Shown: positions 1-7,317, numbered from the stretch's first letter. The stretch: DNA of 10,122 nt from 12-FULL-44-12b sp964348525 (GCA_964348525.1 CAYGCY010000012.1:1-10122), one strand, 5' to 3'. Made by a program: numbers and translations. Notes: generated by a model not told the origin, from the sequence alone.

Positions 1-53
1 CTTGCGAGACACGATTTTAAGTCGTGCGCGTATACCAGTTCCGCCACTCGGGC
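1..53 (-). tRNA. tRNA-Leu(UAA), partial (3' part outside the window)
   Basis: Read on the minus strand, the 5' part of a class II tRNA begins at 53 with acceptor strand GCCCGAG and a D arm containing GGCGGAACTGG. The anticodon stem CACGA/TCGTG encloses the loop CTTAAAA, giving anticodon UAA (Leu, codon UUA). The loop has A36-A37-A38, the MiaA recognition motif. The sequence runs off the left edge in the variable arm, so the T arm and acceptor 3' strand are not visible. It lies 21 nt downstream of tRNA-Cys and is probably co-transcribed with it. Its first visible 31 bases match the tRNA-Leu at the right edge except for the wobble base. Confidence 0.93.
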
Positions 54-74
54 AATTATCACGAAAATTCGTGA

Positions 75-149
75 TGGAGGCGTAGAGGGGAATTGAACCC
101 CTGCATAACGGTTTTGCAGACCGCTGCGTTACCACTTCGCCACTACGCC
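75..149 (-). tRNA. tRNA-Cys(GCA)
   Basis: A complete minus-strand cloverleaf: acceptor GGCGTAG pairs with CTACGCC, discriminator U and an encoded CCA (75-77). The anticodon stem GCGGT/ACCGT holds the loop CTGCAAA, giving anticodon GCA. The T stem GGGGT/ACCCC-type pairing around TTCAATT is intact. U73 is the usual CysRS identity base. The gene starts 9 nt after the rbfA stop codon. Either it is cut out of the infB-rbfA transcript or it uses the TATAAT inside the end of rbfA. A36-A37-A38 is present (MiaA motif). Confidence 0.96.
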
Positions 150-158
150 TTACAGAAA

Positions 159-485
159 CTATATTATATCTTCTATTCTTTGGCGATTTTTTTCGCCAAG
201 GTCTATTTTAAAATCGACGCTCGGCATTCTTCCTATCTTTGCATGGGTTTCTATATATTGAGACAAGCCTTTCTTCAAGCGCCCCAATGCTTCTAAAGCT
301 TTTTTCTCTTCCGTCTCAGGCAAGACAGAAATGAGTATATCAATGTTTCTTTTTGAGTCAGAAAGTTTCGAGCCGGTAACTGTGATAAGAGCAGAGGTCG
401 GATTTTCTCTTTGTATGAATTCAGCCGCCATGTGCTCTAACAGGCTTGAGAGTTTCTCCGATTTGTGAGGATTACTAAAGGTCAT
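159..485 (-). CDS. rbfA: ribosome-binding factor A (RbfA)
   Basis: A 108-aa protein of the usual RbfA size. RbfA is a KH-fold factor that binds the 30S subunit and helps the 5' end of 16S rRNA mature during late assembly. The C-terminal stretch KIGRMPSVDFKIDLGEKNRQ (about 83-102) matches the family signature (R-x-P-x-L-x-F-x-x-D followed by a basic helix), and the N-terminal part has the expected helix then beta-strand pattern (ITVTGSKLSDSKRNIDILISV). Its ATG overlaps the infB stop codon in an ATGA arrangement (482-485), the sign of translational coupling, and infB-rbfA is a conserved bacterial gene order. A purine run in the last infB codons (GAAGAAACTAG before ATG) is at most a weak ribosome-binding site. 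The stop is TAG, 9 nt before tRNA-Cys. Identification rests on motif, size and context. Confidence 0.9.
   Translation of the reverse strand: MTFSNPHKSEKLSSLLEHMAAEFIQRENPTSALITVTGSKLSDSKRNIDILISVLPETEEKKALEALGRLKKGLSQYIETHAKIGRMPSVDFKIDLGEKNRQRIEDII
163..168 (-). promoter_or_regulatory. possible -10 box for tRNA-Cys/tRNA-Leu
   Basis: A perfect TATAAT on the minus strand sits in the last codons of rbfA, 13 nt before the 5' end of tRNA-Cys, a spacing similar to that before tRNA-Trp in this window. No acceptable -35 is seen at 16-18 nt, and the same bases encode the rbfA C-terminus (Asp-Ile-Ile-stop), so it may be chance. Confidence 0.3.
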
Positions 486-1972
486 CTAGTTTCTTCTAAT
501 TCAAACCCCTCAATTGTGTCTCCAGGGGCCATCTCTATTTTAGCTTCAATGAGTGCTCCGAATTCACGGCCTTCTATAGCCTCATTTATCCTTTCTTTCA
601 TGTACTGGAGTTCTTTTATTTTGCCGGTTCCTATTTTTGTGTCTCTTCTCAAGATATTTACCTGCGCCCCGAGTTTTATTGTGCCCTCTGTCACTTTGCC
701 TCCCAATATCTGCTTGTCTCTAGTTTTGCTGAAGAACTTAACGATTTTCCCTTTGCCAATTATTTTTTCTATTGTTATTTTTGGTGCGCGTTTTTCTATT
801 TCTGCAAATACTTCATCCTGTAGCTTATATATTATGTCATTTGAAATTATTGTAATAGAAAGTCTTTCGGCCAAAGAGGAGGCAGATGGATCAATGTGTG
901 TGTGAAATGCTACCAGTAAGCTGTCCTTGTCGCTCTGAGCTGTTTTTACGTCACTCTCGCTTATATTGCCTATGCCAGAGGATATGACTTTAGGTGCCAC
1001 TCTTGGGTGAGTAAACTTTTCTATTTCAAATTTAAGAGCATCAAGAGAGCCTGATGTGTCAGCTCTTATGATAAGCGGAATTATTTTTTTCTCATTTGTC
1101 TCTGTATTTTCGGAAGTGTTTTTCGTGGGGGCGTCTTTTTTCTCTGACGCTTTTATTGCATCATTTTTGTTTTCAAATACTAAAAATTCGGAACCAACTT
1201 TTGGTACCTCTGTCCATCCGATTATCCGTACTGGGGAGCCCGCCCCCACTTTTTCTGTGGCTTTACCTAAAAAATTTTCTACCATGCGAAGAGGGGCATA
1301 AGAATTCTCTGTCGCGACAAATCCTTTTTTTATTAGTTCTCCGTTTTTTACTATAGCCGTTGCCGTGATTCCTTTTTTGGGGTCTCTGTGTGATTCAATG
1401 ATTACTCCTCTAGTATTCTCTGGGTCTTCATCATGGATATTATTTAAATCAGCTATGAGAATGATGGTTTCCAGTAATTCCTTAATGCCGTCGCCGGTTT
1501 TTCCTGACACTCCCACCCAAGGTATATCTCCACCGTACCCCTCAACGTAAATGTTGGCTTCAGCAAGGCTCTGCTTTGCGCTTTCTATATTTGCATTAGG
1601 CTTATCTATTTTTGTGAATGTAACAAGATAGGGAAGTTTGTGTTCGTTTATCCACTCAATAGCTTCAACTGTTTGGGGCCTTACTCCGTCTTCGGCAGAA
1701 ACAACAAGAATGGCAATGTCCGCAGCTTGAGACCCCGAGTCCCTCATAGACCTGAAGGCTTCGTGTCCTGGGGTATCTATAAATGAAATACTTCTCTCAG
1801 CTCCTTCATGCAAAACACTAGCTTCATATGCGGAGATATGTTGAGTTATCCCTCCCGCTTCTTTTTCAGTGATATTGGTTTTCCTTATGTAATCAAGAAG
1901 GGTAGATTTGCCGTGGTCAATGTGACCCATAATGACAACGACGGGCGGTCTTTTTTTAGTGTTTTGTTGCAT
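482..1972 (-). CDS. infB: translation initiation factor IF-2 (short form)
   Basis: IF-2 is the GTPase that brings fMet-tRNA to the 30S subunit and drives subunit joining. The 496-aa product starts almost directly at the G domain: P-loop GHIDHGKS (16-23), switch I GGITQHISAY (40-49), G3 DTPGH (66-70), and G5 SGKTGDG (156-162). Beta-barrel domain II follows, then a low-complexity linker (about 268-297), domain III and the C-terminal initiator-tRNA-binding barrel. The long N-terminal region of E. coli IF-2 (890 aa) is absent, as in other minimal IF-2s. Two positions are unusual: the P-loop ends in Ser (HIDHGKS, commonly HVDHGKT), and the G4 motif is TKID (120-123) where IF-2 normally has NKID. 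The start is ATG 16 nt after the DUF4446 stop. No Shine-Dalgarno is seen, though a TATAAT occurs at 1988-1993 without a -35. Overlaps rbfA by 4 nt. Confidence 0.97.
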   Translation of the reverse strand: MQQNTKKRPPVVVIMGHIDHGKSTLLDYIRKTNITEKEAGGITQHISAYEASVLHEGAERSISFIDTPGHEAFRSMRDSGSQAADIAILVVSAEDGVRPQTVEAIEWINEHKLPYLVTFTKIDKPNANIESAKQSLAEANIYVEGYGGDIPWVGVSGKTGDGIKELLETIILIADLNNIHDEDPENTRGVIIESHRDPKKGITATAIVKNGELIKKGFVATENSYAPLRMVENFLGKATEKVGAGSPVRIIGWTEVPKVGSEFLVFENKNDAIKASEKKDAPTKNTSENTETNEKKIIPLIIRADTSGSLDALKFEIEKFTHPRVAPKVISSGIGNISESDVKTAQSDKDSLLVAFHTHIDPSASSLAERLSITIISNDIIYKLQDEVFAEIEKRAPKITIEKIIGKGKIVKFFSKTRDKQILGGKVTEGTIKLGAQVNILRRDTKIGTGKIKELQYMKERINEAIEGREFGALIEAKIEMAPGDTIEGFELEETR

Positions 1973-1988
1973 GGTAGTTTGTTCCGCA

Positions 1989-2462
1989 TTATAAAGATAT
2001 AAGCTTCCTAGCTTCTTCCAGTATCTCCTTCTCTTCAGGGGTAAGTTCGACTTCTTTAGACTCGAATTTTTCTAATGGTTTTGCAAAGACGCTCACCCTG
2101 TCTCTAGTTCCTAGTGCGGAGATCATAACCCCATCTCCGTTTTCAGACAACAAGGCAGTTGAATGCGACTGAAGCCCTCCTTCGCCGGTTCCTTTAAATG
2201 GATTGTATCTTTTTGACAGAGCCACTTGCATAGAGCGAGTCAATCTTTTTTCTAAAACAGTGATGTATTCCATAAGCTCTGTTCTAAATTTTTTGAGTCC
2301 TTCAAGTTCGCTTACTATTTGAAGAGCCATGTCTTCAAAGGATTTTGCGTTTCCTTGCTTGAAAAAACTACCGATTTTTACATAAATAAGTACTGTAAAG
2401 ACGAGGGACGCCAAAGAAAGTCCTAACGCCACCAAGGAAAATGTTTCTGGTGTGAGTGTCAT
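1989..2462 (-). CDS. DUF4446 family membrane-anchored protein
   Basis: A 157-aa protein of unknown function. One hydrophobic segment (about 8-29, FSLVALGLSLASLVFTVLIY) should anchor it with the remainder in the cytoplasm. A helical, probably coiled-coil stretch follows (about 38-80), then the DUF4446 core: RYNPFKGTGEGGLQSHSTAL, where the family has R-Y-x-x-F followed by a GG-x-S-x-x-x-A-L-L pattern, then a DGVMIS strand, a TRD-x-x-x-x-x-AKP segment and the conserved C-terminal LTPEEKEIL helix. First gene of a minus-strand operon with infB and rbfA (16-nt gap to infB). Its ATG lies 8 nt past a good -10 box with no ribosome-binding site in between, so its mRNA is probably near leaderless. Family assignment is from recalled motif pattern; no function is proposed. 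Confidence 0.78.
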   Translation of the reverse strand: MTLTPETFSLVALGLSLASLVFTVLIYVKIGSFFKQGNAKSFEDMALQIVSELEGLKKFRTELMEYITVLEKRLTRSMQVALSKRYNPFKGTGEGGLQSHSTALLSENGDGVMISALGTRDRVSVFAKPLEKFESKEVELTPEEKEILEEARKLISL

Positions 2463-2470
2463 TGGCTAGG

Positions 2471-2499
2471 ATTATTGCATTTTTGTTGCTTTTAATCAA
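2471..2499 (-). promoter_or_regulatory. promoter of DUF4446-infB-rbfA operon
   Basis: Minus strand: -35 TTGATT (2494-2499), 17-nt spacer, extended -10 TGC-AATAAT (hexamer 2471-2476). Only 8 nt separate the -10 from the ATG, so transcription would start about 2 nt before the start codon. Confidence 0.6.
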
Positions 2500-2520
2500 A
2501 AGACAGACAAAGTTTTTTAT

Positions 2521-2548
2521 TTGCAAACATACGAAAAATAGCTAAATT
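2521..2548 (+). promoter_or_regulatory. possible promoter of cysteine desulfurase gene
   Basis: Plus strand: -35-like TTGCAA (2521-2526), 16-nt spacer, -10-like TAAATT (2543-2548; the same hexamer appears before tRNA-Tyr). The ATG follows 6 nt later, implying a leaderless mRNA. Divergent from the DUF4446 promoter within the same 92-bp gap. Confidence 0.45.
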
Positions 2549-2554
2549 AAGTTT

Positions 2555-3748
2555 ATGTTAAAGAAAATATATCTCGATTACGCCTCTGCCACTCCTATAG
2601 ACAGGAGAGTATCTCGAACCATATTGAATACAGAAAAAAAGTTCTGGCAAAATCCTAGTGCACTTCACGGTGGCGGTGTCTTGTCTTCCAAATTTTTATT
2701 GAGTTGCAGAAAAAAAGTTGCCGAACTTCTCAACGCACATCATGACGAGATTATTTTTACATCTGGAAGCACCGAATCTAATAATTTAGCCATTTTGGGA
2801 GTCCTGAAATATTTTTTGAAGTCGAATAAAAAGGCTTCAATATTTGTTTTGTCTATAGACCACCCTTCTATTATAGAGACAGCTAAAAATGCCCATAAAA
2901 ATGTAGTGTTTGGTTTTTTGTCTGTAGACAAAGAAGGATTTTTAGAGACGGAATCTCTAAAAAAGGCCTTGGCGAAGAATCCAACGATGATTTCTTTTGG
3001 ATATGTAAACGGAGAAATTGGCACGGTGCAGAATATAAAAGAGATAATGAAGGCCGTCAGAAAGCACAGAAAAGACACAGGAAAGCCATTTCCCTATGTA
3101 CATATTGATGCCACTCAAGCTGTAGGGGTCTTACCTCTAGAAACGAATGTTTTAGGAATAGACCTTATGTCTCTCGACTCTTCCAAATTTTATGGCCCCA
3201 AAGGAGCGGGTGTCCTATTTATAAGAAGAGGTGTGTCTGTAATCCCGTTACTGTCTGGGGGTGGGCAAGAAGATGGGCGTCGTTCGGGTACTGAAAATTT
3301 GCCTGGTATAGCCGGCTTTACAAAGGCTCTCGAAATTTCAAAAGAAATGGAGACCAGAGAATACAAAAGACTACAAAAATTACAGAAAAATTTTACCGCG
3401 CTCATTCTCAAGAGTTTTAAAGACGCGTCTATTAATGGGCCGATTGATATATTTAAAAGAAGCCCAGCTATTTCTAGTTTTTGTTTTCCAGAAATAGATT
3501 CTGAGCAAGCCGTTTTTATTCTTGATTCTTTTGGGATAAGTGTGTCTCCATCTAGCTCATGTCAAAATTTAAAAGAGCGATCCAATTCTTATGTAGTTGA
3601 AAGTATTTCCAAAGACAAATGCGGAACATCTTCCTTAAGGTTTTCTTTCGGGCGCTCTACCACAAAGAAAGATTTTTCTAAAGTAATGGAAGCGCTAAAA
3701 AAGGCGACTGAACAATCAAAGAATAAAAAATTCACACTTACTTTATAA
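2555..3748 (+). CDS. cysteine desulfurase (NifS/IscS-like, PLP-dependent)
   Basis: This class V aminotransferase-fold enzyme would take sulfur from L-cysteine as a protein persulfide for Fe-S clusters or tRNA thiolation. The 397-aa length is normal. Motifs in order: LDYASATP (7-14), NPSALH (33-38), TSGSTESNN (69-77), DHPS with the ring-stacking His103, NGEIGT (152-157), HIDATQAVG with Asp185 and Gln188, and SSKFYGPKGAG with the Schiff-base Lys211. Next come GGGQEDGRRSGTEN (235-248) and the flexible loop with catalytic Cys336 (SPSSSCQ), then a C-terminal RFSFGRST segment. The residue before the PLP lysine is Ser210, where IscS/NifS has His. The loop after Cys336 is divergent and contains a second cysteine, Cys356. 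No iscU, mnmA or nifU neighbour is present, so the acceptor cannot be named, and IscS versus NifS cannot be decided. No ribosome-binding site precedes the ATG. Confidence 0.93.
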   Translation: MLKKIYLDYASATPIDRRVSRTILNTEKKFWQNPSALHGGGVLSSKFLLSCRKKVAELLNAHHDEIIFTSGSTESNNLAILGVLKYFLKSNKKASIFVLSIDHPSIIETAKNAHKNVVFGFLSVDKEGFLETESLKKALAKNPTMISFGYVNGEIGTVQNIKEIMKAVRKHRKDTGKPFPYVHIDATQAVGVLPLETNVLGIDLMSLDSSKFYGPKGAGVLFIRRGVSVIPLLSGGGQEDGRRSGTENLPGIAGFTKALEISKEMETREYKRLQKLQKNFTALILKSFKDASINGPIDIFKRSPAISSFCFPEIDSEQAVFILDSFGISVSPSSSCQNLKERSNSYVVESISKDKCGTSSLRFSFGRSTTKKDFSKVMEALKKATEQSKNKKFTLTL

Positions 3749-3758
3749 ATGTTATAAT
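3731..3758 (+). promoter_or_regulatory. promoter of the HtrA-like gene
   Basis: -35 TTCACA (3731-3736), 16-nt spacer, perfect extended -10 TGT-TATAAT (hexamer 3753-3758). It overlaps the end of the desulfurase gene. The ATG begins 9 nt after the -10, so the leader would be about 2-3 nt. The best promoter match in the plus-strand block. Confidence 0.65.
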
Positions 3759-3767
3759 GAGTTCAAT

Positions 3768-4532
3768 ATGGAATCATTAACAAAAACACAGTTAGTACTT
3801 TTGACGCTCTTACTATCGTTTGTCACCTCAATAGCAACCGGCATAATGACGTCAAGTCTTCTTGAAAGCGCCCCGACAAATGTTACTCAAACAATAAATA
3901 GGGTAGTAGAAAGGACCATAGAAAAGGTATCTGATACTACCGGCGGAAGAGAAATACAAATAGTTTCAGAAGATGACAGAGTTATTTCTGCAATTACAAA
4001 AAATCAAAGCGCACTAGTACGAATAAGAATTCTTGCTTCAGACGGCTCCACTCCTTTTTACGCTTTGGGTGTACTCATTTCAAAAGATGGTCAGATATTG
4101 GCAGAACGCGCTCCGGGTTTTTCAGTGCAAACTCCTTACTCAGGAACTTTTGCTGATGGCACGATTTCTAATTTGGCAATAGAAAGAGAAATTCCGGAAT
4201 ATGGAATGGTTTTATTTAAATCTGCCGGTGTACCTGCTTCAAATATTTCTGTAGCATCATTTACAAAATCTGTTCCACAACTTGGGCAAACAGTCATAGT
4301 TCTTGAAGGCCAAAATGAGAATTTTACTTTGGTAGGGAGAATTACCAATTTCCAAGGAGAATCGACAACCTCCCCAAGAATAATAGACACTGATTTTTCC
4401 AATTCCAGACATACTCCAGGGGCACCTCTCATAGACTTATCTGGAGATATTTTAGGAATTAGGAATACTGATATTACAAGCGAGGATTCGTTTTATTTTG
4501 CGCAAAGGTTCCTAAAAGCAATCGGAAAATAG
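3768..4532 (+). CDS. membrane-anchored HtrA/trypsin-fold protein, catalytic triad lost
   Basis: A 254-aa protein with an N-terminal transmembrane segment (about 8-30), a stalk (VTQTINRVVERTIEKV, 39-54) and an extracytoplasmic two-barrel domain. The fold is recognised by gapless matches to HtrA. GVLISKDGQIL (101-111) corresponds to the strand before the HtrA active-site His, and IDTDFSNSRHTPGAPLIDLSGDILGI (206-231) corresponds to [26 protein letters not shown]. At the aligned triad positions the His is Ala115, the Ser is Pro218 (TPGAPL in place of NSGGPL), and the region of the Asp reads EYGMVLFK with no acidic residue in register. It therefore looks like a pseudoprotease, perhaps a binding or scaffold protein. 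There is no PDZ domain. It lies 19 nt after the desulfurase and has its own promoter; the ORF is intact, so it is a divergent gene rather than a decayed one. Confidence 0.72.
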   Translation: MESLTKTQLVLLTLLLSFVTSIATGIMTSSLLESAPTNVTQTINRVVERTIEKVSDTTGGREIQIVSEDDRVISAITKNQSALVRIRILASDGSTPFYALGVLISKDGQILAERAPGFSVQTPYSGTFADGTISNLAIEREIPEYGMVLFKSAGVPASNISVASFTKSVPQLGQTVIVLEGQNENFTLVGRITNFQGESTTSPRIIDTDFSNSRHTPGAPLIDLSGDILGIRNTDITSEDSFYFAQRFLKAIGK

Positions 4533-4545
4533 AGAGTTTTTGCGA

Positions 4546-4574
4546 TTGACTTGAGGTGTTTTTAGATGTATTTT
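4546..4574 (+). promoter_or_regulatory. promoter of clpB-like gene
   Basis: -35 TTGACT (4546-4551), 17-nt spacer, -10 TATTTT (4569-4574), then 10 nt to the ATG at 4585. The box overlaps the in-frame TTG at 4573, which argues against that codon as the start. Confidence 0.5.
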
Positions 4575-4584
4575 GTCATTCACT

Positions 4585-7275
4585 ATGATACCCCCCGAAC
4601 AGTTTACAGAAAGAGCAAAAGAGGCAATAAGAAAAGCACATGAATTTGCCGTGGAGCGTGGACAAAACCACGTAAATCCTATGCATCTTTTAGCGGCCCT
4701 TGTCTCGCAAGACGACTCGACGGTTGCGATTCTTCTTGAGAGATTAAATGTAGATTCTCTTTTGCTTTCTGATTCAATCTTTGAATCTCTTGAGAGTGTA
4801 GATTCTGCTCAAACCATTTCTCCTTCGTATCAGTTGTATTTAACCCCAGAGCTTGCAGAAATAATAAATAACAGCTCAAAGGTTTCAAAAAATCTTGGAG
4901 ACGAATTTATTTCTGAAGAACATCTTTTTGTTTCTACTCTAGAGACACCAAGCTCTGCAAGAGACTTGCTGTCTCGCTTTCGAATCACTCACGCCTCTGT
5001 AGTGCAATCTCTTAACGAATTAAAAACTACAAAAGATACAGGAGAAAGAGAAACGAAGAAACCGAAAGCCATACTGAAATACACACGCTCTCTTACTAAA
5101 CTTGCAAAGGAAAACAAGCTCGACCCCGTGGTGGGTAGAGATAATGAAGTAGCAAGAATTATTCAGATACTTTCCCGCAGAACAAAGAATAATCCGATTC
5201 TTATAGGAGAAGCAGGCGTTGGTAAAACTGCCATAGTGGAAGGGCTAGCCCAAAGAATAGCTTCGGGCAATGTTCCGGAGTCACTCAAAGGTAAGGATAT
5301 TGTGTCTCTTGATTTGGGGCTTCTCATCGCGGGGACAAAGTATAGAGGGGAATTTGAAGAGAGACTAAAAAACATTCTAAAAGAAATAGAACGCTCTGAA
5401 GGCAAGATTATTCTTTTTATAGATGAAATTCACACCATTGTGGGCGCGGGTGCTGCAGAGGGCTCAATAGATGCTTCAAATATGTTAAAGCCTCCTCTTG
5501 CAAGAGGCGAACTTAGGGCAATAGGCGCCACCACTCTTAAGGAATATCAAAGACATATAGAAAAAGACCCTGCTCTTACACGCAGGTTTCAGCCTGTTTA
5601 TGTGAATGAGCCATCTATAGAAGATGCCGTAGCAATTCTCCGTGGTTTAAAAGAAAAATACGAGCTTTATCATGGAGTAAGAATTACGGATGAAGCTATA
5701 ATTTCTGCCGTCAATCTATCTTCAAGATACATTTCAGAGAGATTCCTGCCAGACAAGGCGGTAGATCTTATAGACGAGGCTGCTTCTCATATGAAGATTT
5801 CTCTTGAAAATATGCCACCAATTTTGGAAGAAACCAATACTAAAATTAGACGTCTAGAGATAGAAAAAGAGGCTCTTAAAAAAGAGGTTATTACTACAAA
5901 AGACGCAAAGACTAAGGCGCGCATAAAAGAAATAGAGGGGGATGTAAAGCACATGAAGGAAGAAATAAAAGGCATTGAGATTAAGTGGAAAAGCGAAAGA
6001 GAGATTGTGGAGTCTTTGAAAGAAATAAAAAAAACACTTGAAAAATTGCGTTTAGAAGCTGAGGGGGCAGAGGCTAGGGCAGATTTGGCACGTGCCGCAG
6101 AGATTCGCTATGGTCAAATCCCACAACTTCAAAAGGATTTTGATGTGAAAAGCAAAAAATTAAAACGCTTGCAGGGCCCAAAAAGAATTATTCGAGAAGA
6201 AATAACCGCAGAAGATATTGCCGATATTGTTTCCAGATGGACAGGGATACCCGTAACTAGAATGCTTGAAAGGGAAGCTGAAAGACTATCTCGAATGGAA
6301 GAGTTTTTAGTGGGGAGAGTTGTTGGTCAAGAAGAGGCCGTTCAAAAAATATCAGATACAGTAAAAAGATCCCGTGCTGGTATTGCAGACCCAAACAGAC
6401 CCATTGGTTCATTCATCTTTCTTGGCCCCACGGGAGTTGGAAAGACAGAGCTCACAAAGGCTTTGGCAGAGTTTTTATTTGATGATGAAAAAGCCCTCAT
6501 AAGAGTCGATATGTCTGAATTTATGGAGAAACACTCTGTATCAAAATTGATAGGCTCACCACCGGGCTATGTTGGATATGAAGAGGGAGGACAGCTAACG
6601 GAATTGGTGCGTCATAGGCCCTATGCCGTTATTCTTTTTGACGAAATAGAAAAAGCCCATCCAGAGGTTTTCAATATGCTTTTGCAGGTATTGGATAACG
6701 GTAGACTGACGGACGCAAAAGGTAGAACTGTAAACTTCAAAAATACTCTAATAATTCTCACCTCTAATATTGGTGCGCAATTTATAGACAAGATGGAAAC
6801 CATTGGTTTTTCTGACGGTAGTAAAAAAGCCGGTTATGAAGACGCAAAAGGGAAAGTGCTTGATTCCCTGAAAGATTATTTTAGACCTGAATTTTTGAAC
6901 AGATTAGACGACATAGTTTTGTTTGACGTACTTTCTACTGAGGCCATTAGAAAAATAGTAGAAATTCAAGTGGGCGAAGTGAAAAAGAGATTGGCTGATA
7001 GAGAAATTACTCTAACCCTAAATAAAGATGCGCTGGAGCTTTTGGCCAAAGAAGGATACAACCCTCAATACGGAGCCCGTCCTTTGAAGCGCTTGATACA
7101 AAACAAAATATTGAACAACGTGGCGTCTATGATGCTATCAAAAGGGGTGTCTCGTGGGGGTGAAGTGCTTATAGGAGTAAAAGGCAATGATTTTACTTTT
7201 GATATTAAAAAAGGGAGAGGGGGCTCTCTTTGGACAGAAAAGGCAAAGAGTAAGGTTTCTTCGGGAAAGAAATAG
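4585..7275 (+). CDS. clpB: ClpB-type AAA+ disaggregase with a ClpC-like IGF loop
   Basis: An 896-aa Hsp100 unfoldase that threads aggregated proteins through a hexameric pore using ATP. I chose ATG 4585 (MIPPEQFTERAKEAI, like other ClpB/ClpC starts) over the in-frame TTG at 4573, which overlaps the promoter. N domain: about 1-145. First AAA+ module: Walker A GEAGVGKT (208-215), Walker B IILFIDE (275-281), pore loop KYRGEFEERL. A full ClpB-length coiled-coil middle domain (about 408-536) carries the ClpB hallmarks LEIEKEALKKE, IKWKSERE and ARADLARAAEIRYGQIPQL. Second module: Walker A GPTGVGKT (614-621), pore loop GYVGYEEGG, Walker B VILFDE (682-687), sensor-2 GARPLKR. The loop before FRPEFLNRLD is long and contains IGF (740-742), exactly where ClpC has its ClpP-docking VGF; classical ClpB lacks this. 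It may thus work with ClpP. No ClpP gene is in the window, and no CIRCE or other heat-shock operator was seen. Confidence 0.93.
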   Translation: MIPPEQFTERAKEAIRKAHEFAVERGQNHVNPMHLLAALVSQDDSTVAILLERLNVDSLLLSDSIFESLESVDSAQTISPSYQLYLTPELAEIINNSSKVSKNLGDEFISEEHLFVSTLETPSSARDLLSRFRITHASVVQSLNELKTTKDTGERETKKPKAILKYTRSLTKLAKENKLDPVVGRDNEVARIIQILSRRTKNNPILIGEAGVGKTAIVEGLAQRIASGNVPESLKGKDIVSLDLGLLIAGTKYRGEFEERLKNILKEIERSEGKIILFIDEIHTIVGAGAAEGSIDASNMLKPPLARGELRAIGATTLKEYQRHIEKDPALTRRFQPVYVNEPSIEDAVAILRGLKEKYELYHGVRITDEAIISAVNLSSRYISERFLPDKAVDLIDEAASHMKISLENMPPILEETNTKIRRLEIEKEALKKEVITTKDAKTKARIKEIEGDVKHMKEEIKGIEIKWKSEREIVESLKEIKKTLEKLRLEAEGAEARADLARAAEIRYGQIPQLQKDFDVKSKKLKRLQGPKRIIREEITAEDIADIVSRWTGIPVTRMLEREAERLSRMEEFLVGRVVGQEEAVQKISDTVKRSRAGIADPNRPIGSFIFLGPTGVGKTELTKALAEFLFDDEKALIRVDMSEFMEKHSVSKLIGSPPGYVGYEEGGQLTELVRHRPYAVILFDEIEKAHPEVFNMLLQVLDNGRLTDAKGRTVNFKNTLIILTSNIGAQFIDKMETIGFSDGSKKAGYEDAKGKVLDSLKDYFRPEFLNRLDDIVLFDVLSTEAIRKIVEIQVGEVKKRLADREITLTLNKDALELLAKEGYNPQYGARPLKRLIQNKILNNVASMMLSKGVSRGGEVLIGVKGNDFTFDIKKGRGGSLWTEKAKSKVSSGKK

Positions 7276-7280
7276 CTTGA

Positions 7281-7309
7281 TTGAAAAATCATCAAATAAA
7301 AGGTAAATT
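7281..7309 (+). promoter_or_regulatory. promoter of tRNA-Tyr (and following ORF)
   Basis: -35 TTGAAA (7281-7286), 17-nt spacer, -10 TAAATT (7304-7309). The tRNA 5' end is 8 nt after the -10, so the primary transcript would start 1-2 nt before the mature tRNA. Confidence 0.6.
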
Positions 7310-7317
7310 TAAGTCTC

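Noticed and set aside
59..74. Small hairpin TCACGA/TCGTGA between tRNA-Cys and tRNA-Leu
   Set aside because: Only 6 bp, AT-rich and without a U run; too weak to call a terminator or processing signal.
182..197. GGCGA/TCGCC inverted repeat with T-run loop inside rbfA
   Set aside because: Lies in coding sequence, short, and no trailing U run; likely chance.
93..296. Plus-strand ORF of 67 aa
   Set aside because: Overlaps tRNA-Cys and runs antisense to rbfA; no recognisable protein features.
1056..1550. Several plus-strand ORFs inside infB
   Set aside because: Antisense shadows of a well-supported infB reading frame.
482..1972. Alternative genetic code with UGA as glycine (as in some CPR lineages)
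   Set aside because: No gene here contains an in-frame UGA, and infB ends naturally at UGA in an ATGA overlap with rbfA.
1988..1993. TATAAT upstream of infB as a separate promoter
   Set aside because: No -35 at any reasonable spacing, it sits over the DUF4446 stop codon, and the spacing to ATG (15 nt) differs from the other promoters; kept only as a remark.
4573..4584. TTG start adding four residues to the ClpB-like protein
   Set aside because: The TTG overlaps the proposed -10 box, and MIPPEQFTERA at the ATG matches typical family N-termini.
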